Below are positions 22,116-22,335 of a DNA stretch of 22,335 nucleotides, piece after piece. The notes beneath the pieces were generated by a model that searched no databases, was not told where the DNA came from, and worked only from the letters and a program-made list of their open reading frames with translations. Origin of the DNA: Thermoplasmata archaeon M9B2D (GTDB taxonomy: Archaea > Thermoplasmatota > E2 > DHVEG-1); assembly GCA_002900555.1 (NCBI GenBank), contig MUGD01000030.1, positions 1 through 22,335 of the forward strand, written 5' to 3'. Numbering within the stretch: position 1 is the first letter of the stretch; every line of letters begins with the position of its first letter. A program made the position numbers and the translations under genes.

Positions 22116-22335
22116 ATGCAACCTATTTGTATCATGTGCATCGGCAACCGAGACGGAGGCGACGACAGCCTCGGACCCTACATCGCAGACAAGATGAATA
22201 AAGAACAAACAAACGATCTCATCATTGACTGCGGCACAACCCCAGAAAACTACACCGCAATCGTCAAACAAAAAAAACCAGACACGCTCATCCTCATCGA
22301 CGCAGCAGAAATGAACCAACCACCAGGAACCACCC
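22116..22335 (+). CDS. hycI: Hydrogenase maturation protease, HycI type (runs off right edge)
   Basis: Only the first 73 codons are present. The translation begins MQPICIMCIGNRDGGDDSLG, where GNRDGGDDSLGPYIAD is the family's first motif and its aspartate is a nickel-sensing ligand. LIIDCGTTPENYTAIV and LILIDAAEMNQPPG follow, the latter holding the second conserved aspartate. Members of peptidase family M52 cut the C-terminal tail from the hydrogenase large subunit after nickel insertion. With hypE just upstream on the other strand this marks a hydrogenase biogenesis locus, though no hydrogenase structural gene lies within the window. The third ligand, a histidine, would lie beyond the edge. 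Confidence 0.9.
   Translation, partial: MQPICIMCIGNRDGGDDSLGPYIADKMNKEQTNDLIIDCGTTPENYTAIVKQKKPDTLILIDAAEMNQPPGTT

Noticed and set aside
1..22335. CRISPR arrays, tRNA or rRNA genes, insertion sequences, attachment sites
   Set aside because: No spaced direct repeats, cloverleaf-like segments, transposase motifs or terminal inverted repeats were seen on reading through.

Overview
The window looks like chromosomal DNA from an archaeon, most likely in the euryarchaeal lineage. It carries an archaeal-type GluRS N-terminus, an isopentenyl phosphate kinase / type 2 IPP isomerase / GGPP synthase operon for archaeal lipids, a PAC2 proteasome-chaperone homologue, an archaeal Ogg2 glycosylase, and a short helix-turn-helix regulator of a type common in Euryarchaeota. 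Many genes have a TATA box about 25-30 bases before the start codon and no ribosome binding site, which suggests leaderless mRNAs. HypE and a HycI-type protease point to a [NiFe] hydrogenase, so metabolism is probably anaerobic or hydrogen-linked. Genus and order cannot be fixed from the sequence alone. I saw no tRNA, rRNA, CRISPR array, transposase or phage gene.

Layout. 1-3047 (minus): a tightly packed operon ipk, idi2, GGPP synthase, gltX (gltX runs off the left edge); ipk carries an apparent one-base frameshift. 3122-3696: a small zinc-finger protein, then a region with two TATA boxes and a foldable segment. 3697-7977 (plus): an RNA cytosine-C5 methyltransferase, exonuclease III, an M32 carboxypeptidase and a cofactor-dependent phosphoglycerate mutase. 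8058-10228 (plus): an ABC exporter pair whose ATPase has an N-terminal zinc ribbon. 10229-12304 (minus): a secreted beta-helix protein with calcium-type repeats and an HELGH metalloprotease-like region. 12439-15278: a lone RAM domain, a nitroreductase, a PAC2 protein ending in an HbYX-like tripeptide, a HAD phosphatase and YjbQ. 15279-16974: two tiny zinc-ribbon proteins, a glutaredoxin-like protein, a ferredoxin:thioredoxin reductase fused to a rubredoxin-like domain, and a hemerythrin-like protein, together a small redox neighbourhood. 17113-18402: an AEC-family permease converging on the HTH regulator. 18403-18742: a divergent intergenic region with a strong promoter, a 16-bp perfect palindrome and a long hairpin leader ahead of the ogg2-alkD base-excision repair pair. 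20107-22335: a two-cluster ferredoxin, a small membrane protein, hypE, a SemiSWEET-like protein, and the start of a hydrogenase maturation protease.

How it fits together: the left end makes isoprenoid diphosphates for membrane lipids, the 15.3-17 kb block is thiol/iron redox chemistry, 18.7-20.1 kb repairs oxidised and alkylated bases, and the right end matures a hydrogenase. The least explained pieces are the structured leader/ncRNA candidate at 18544-18715, a weaker RNA candidate near 3460-3540, and the large secreted multidomain protein.
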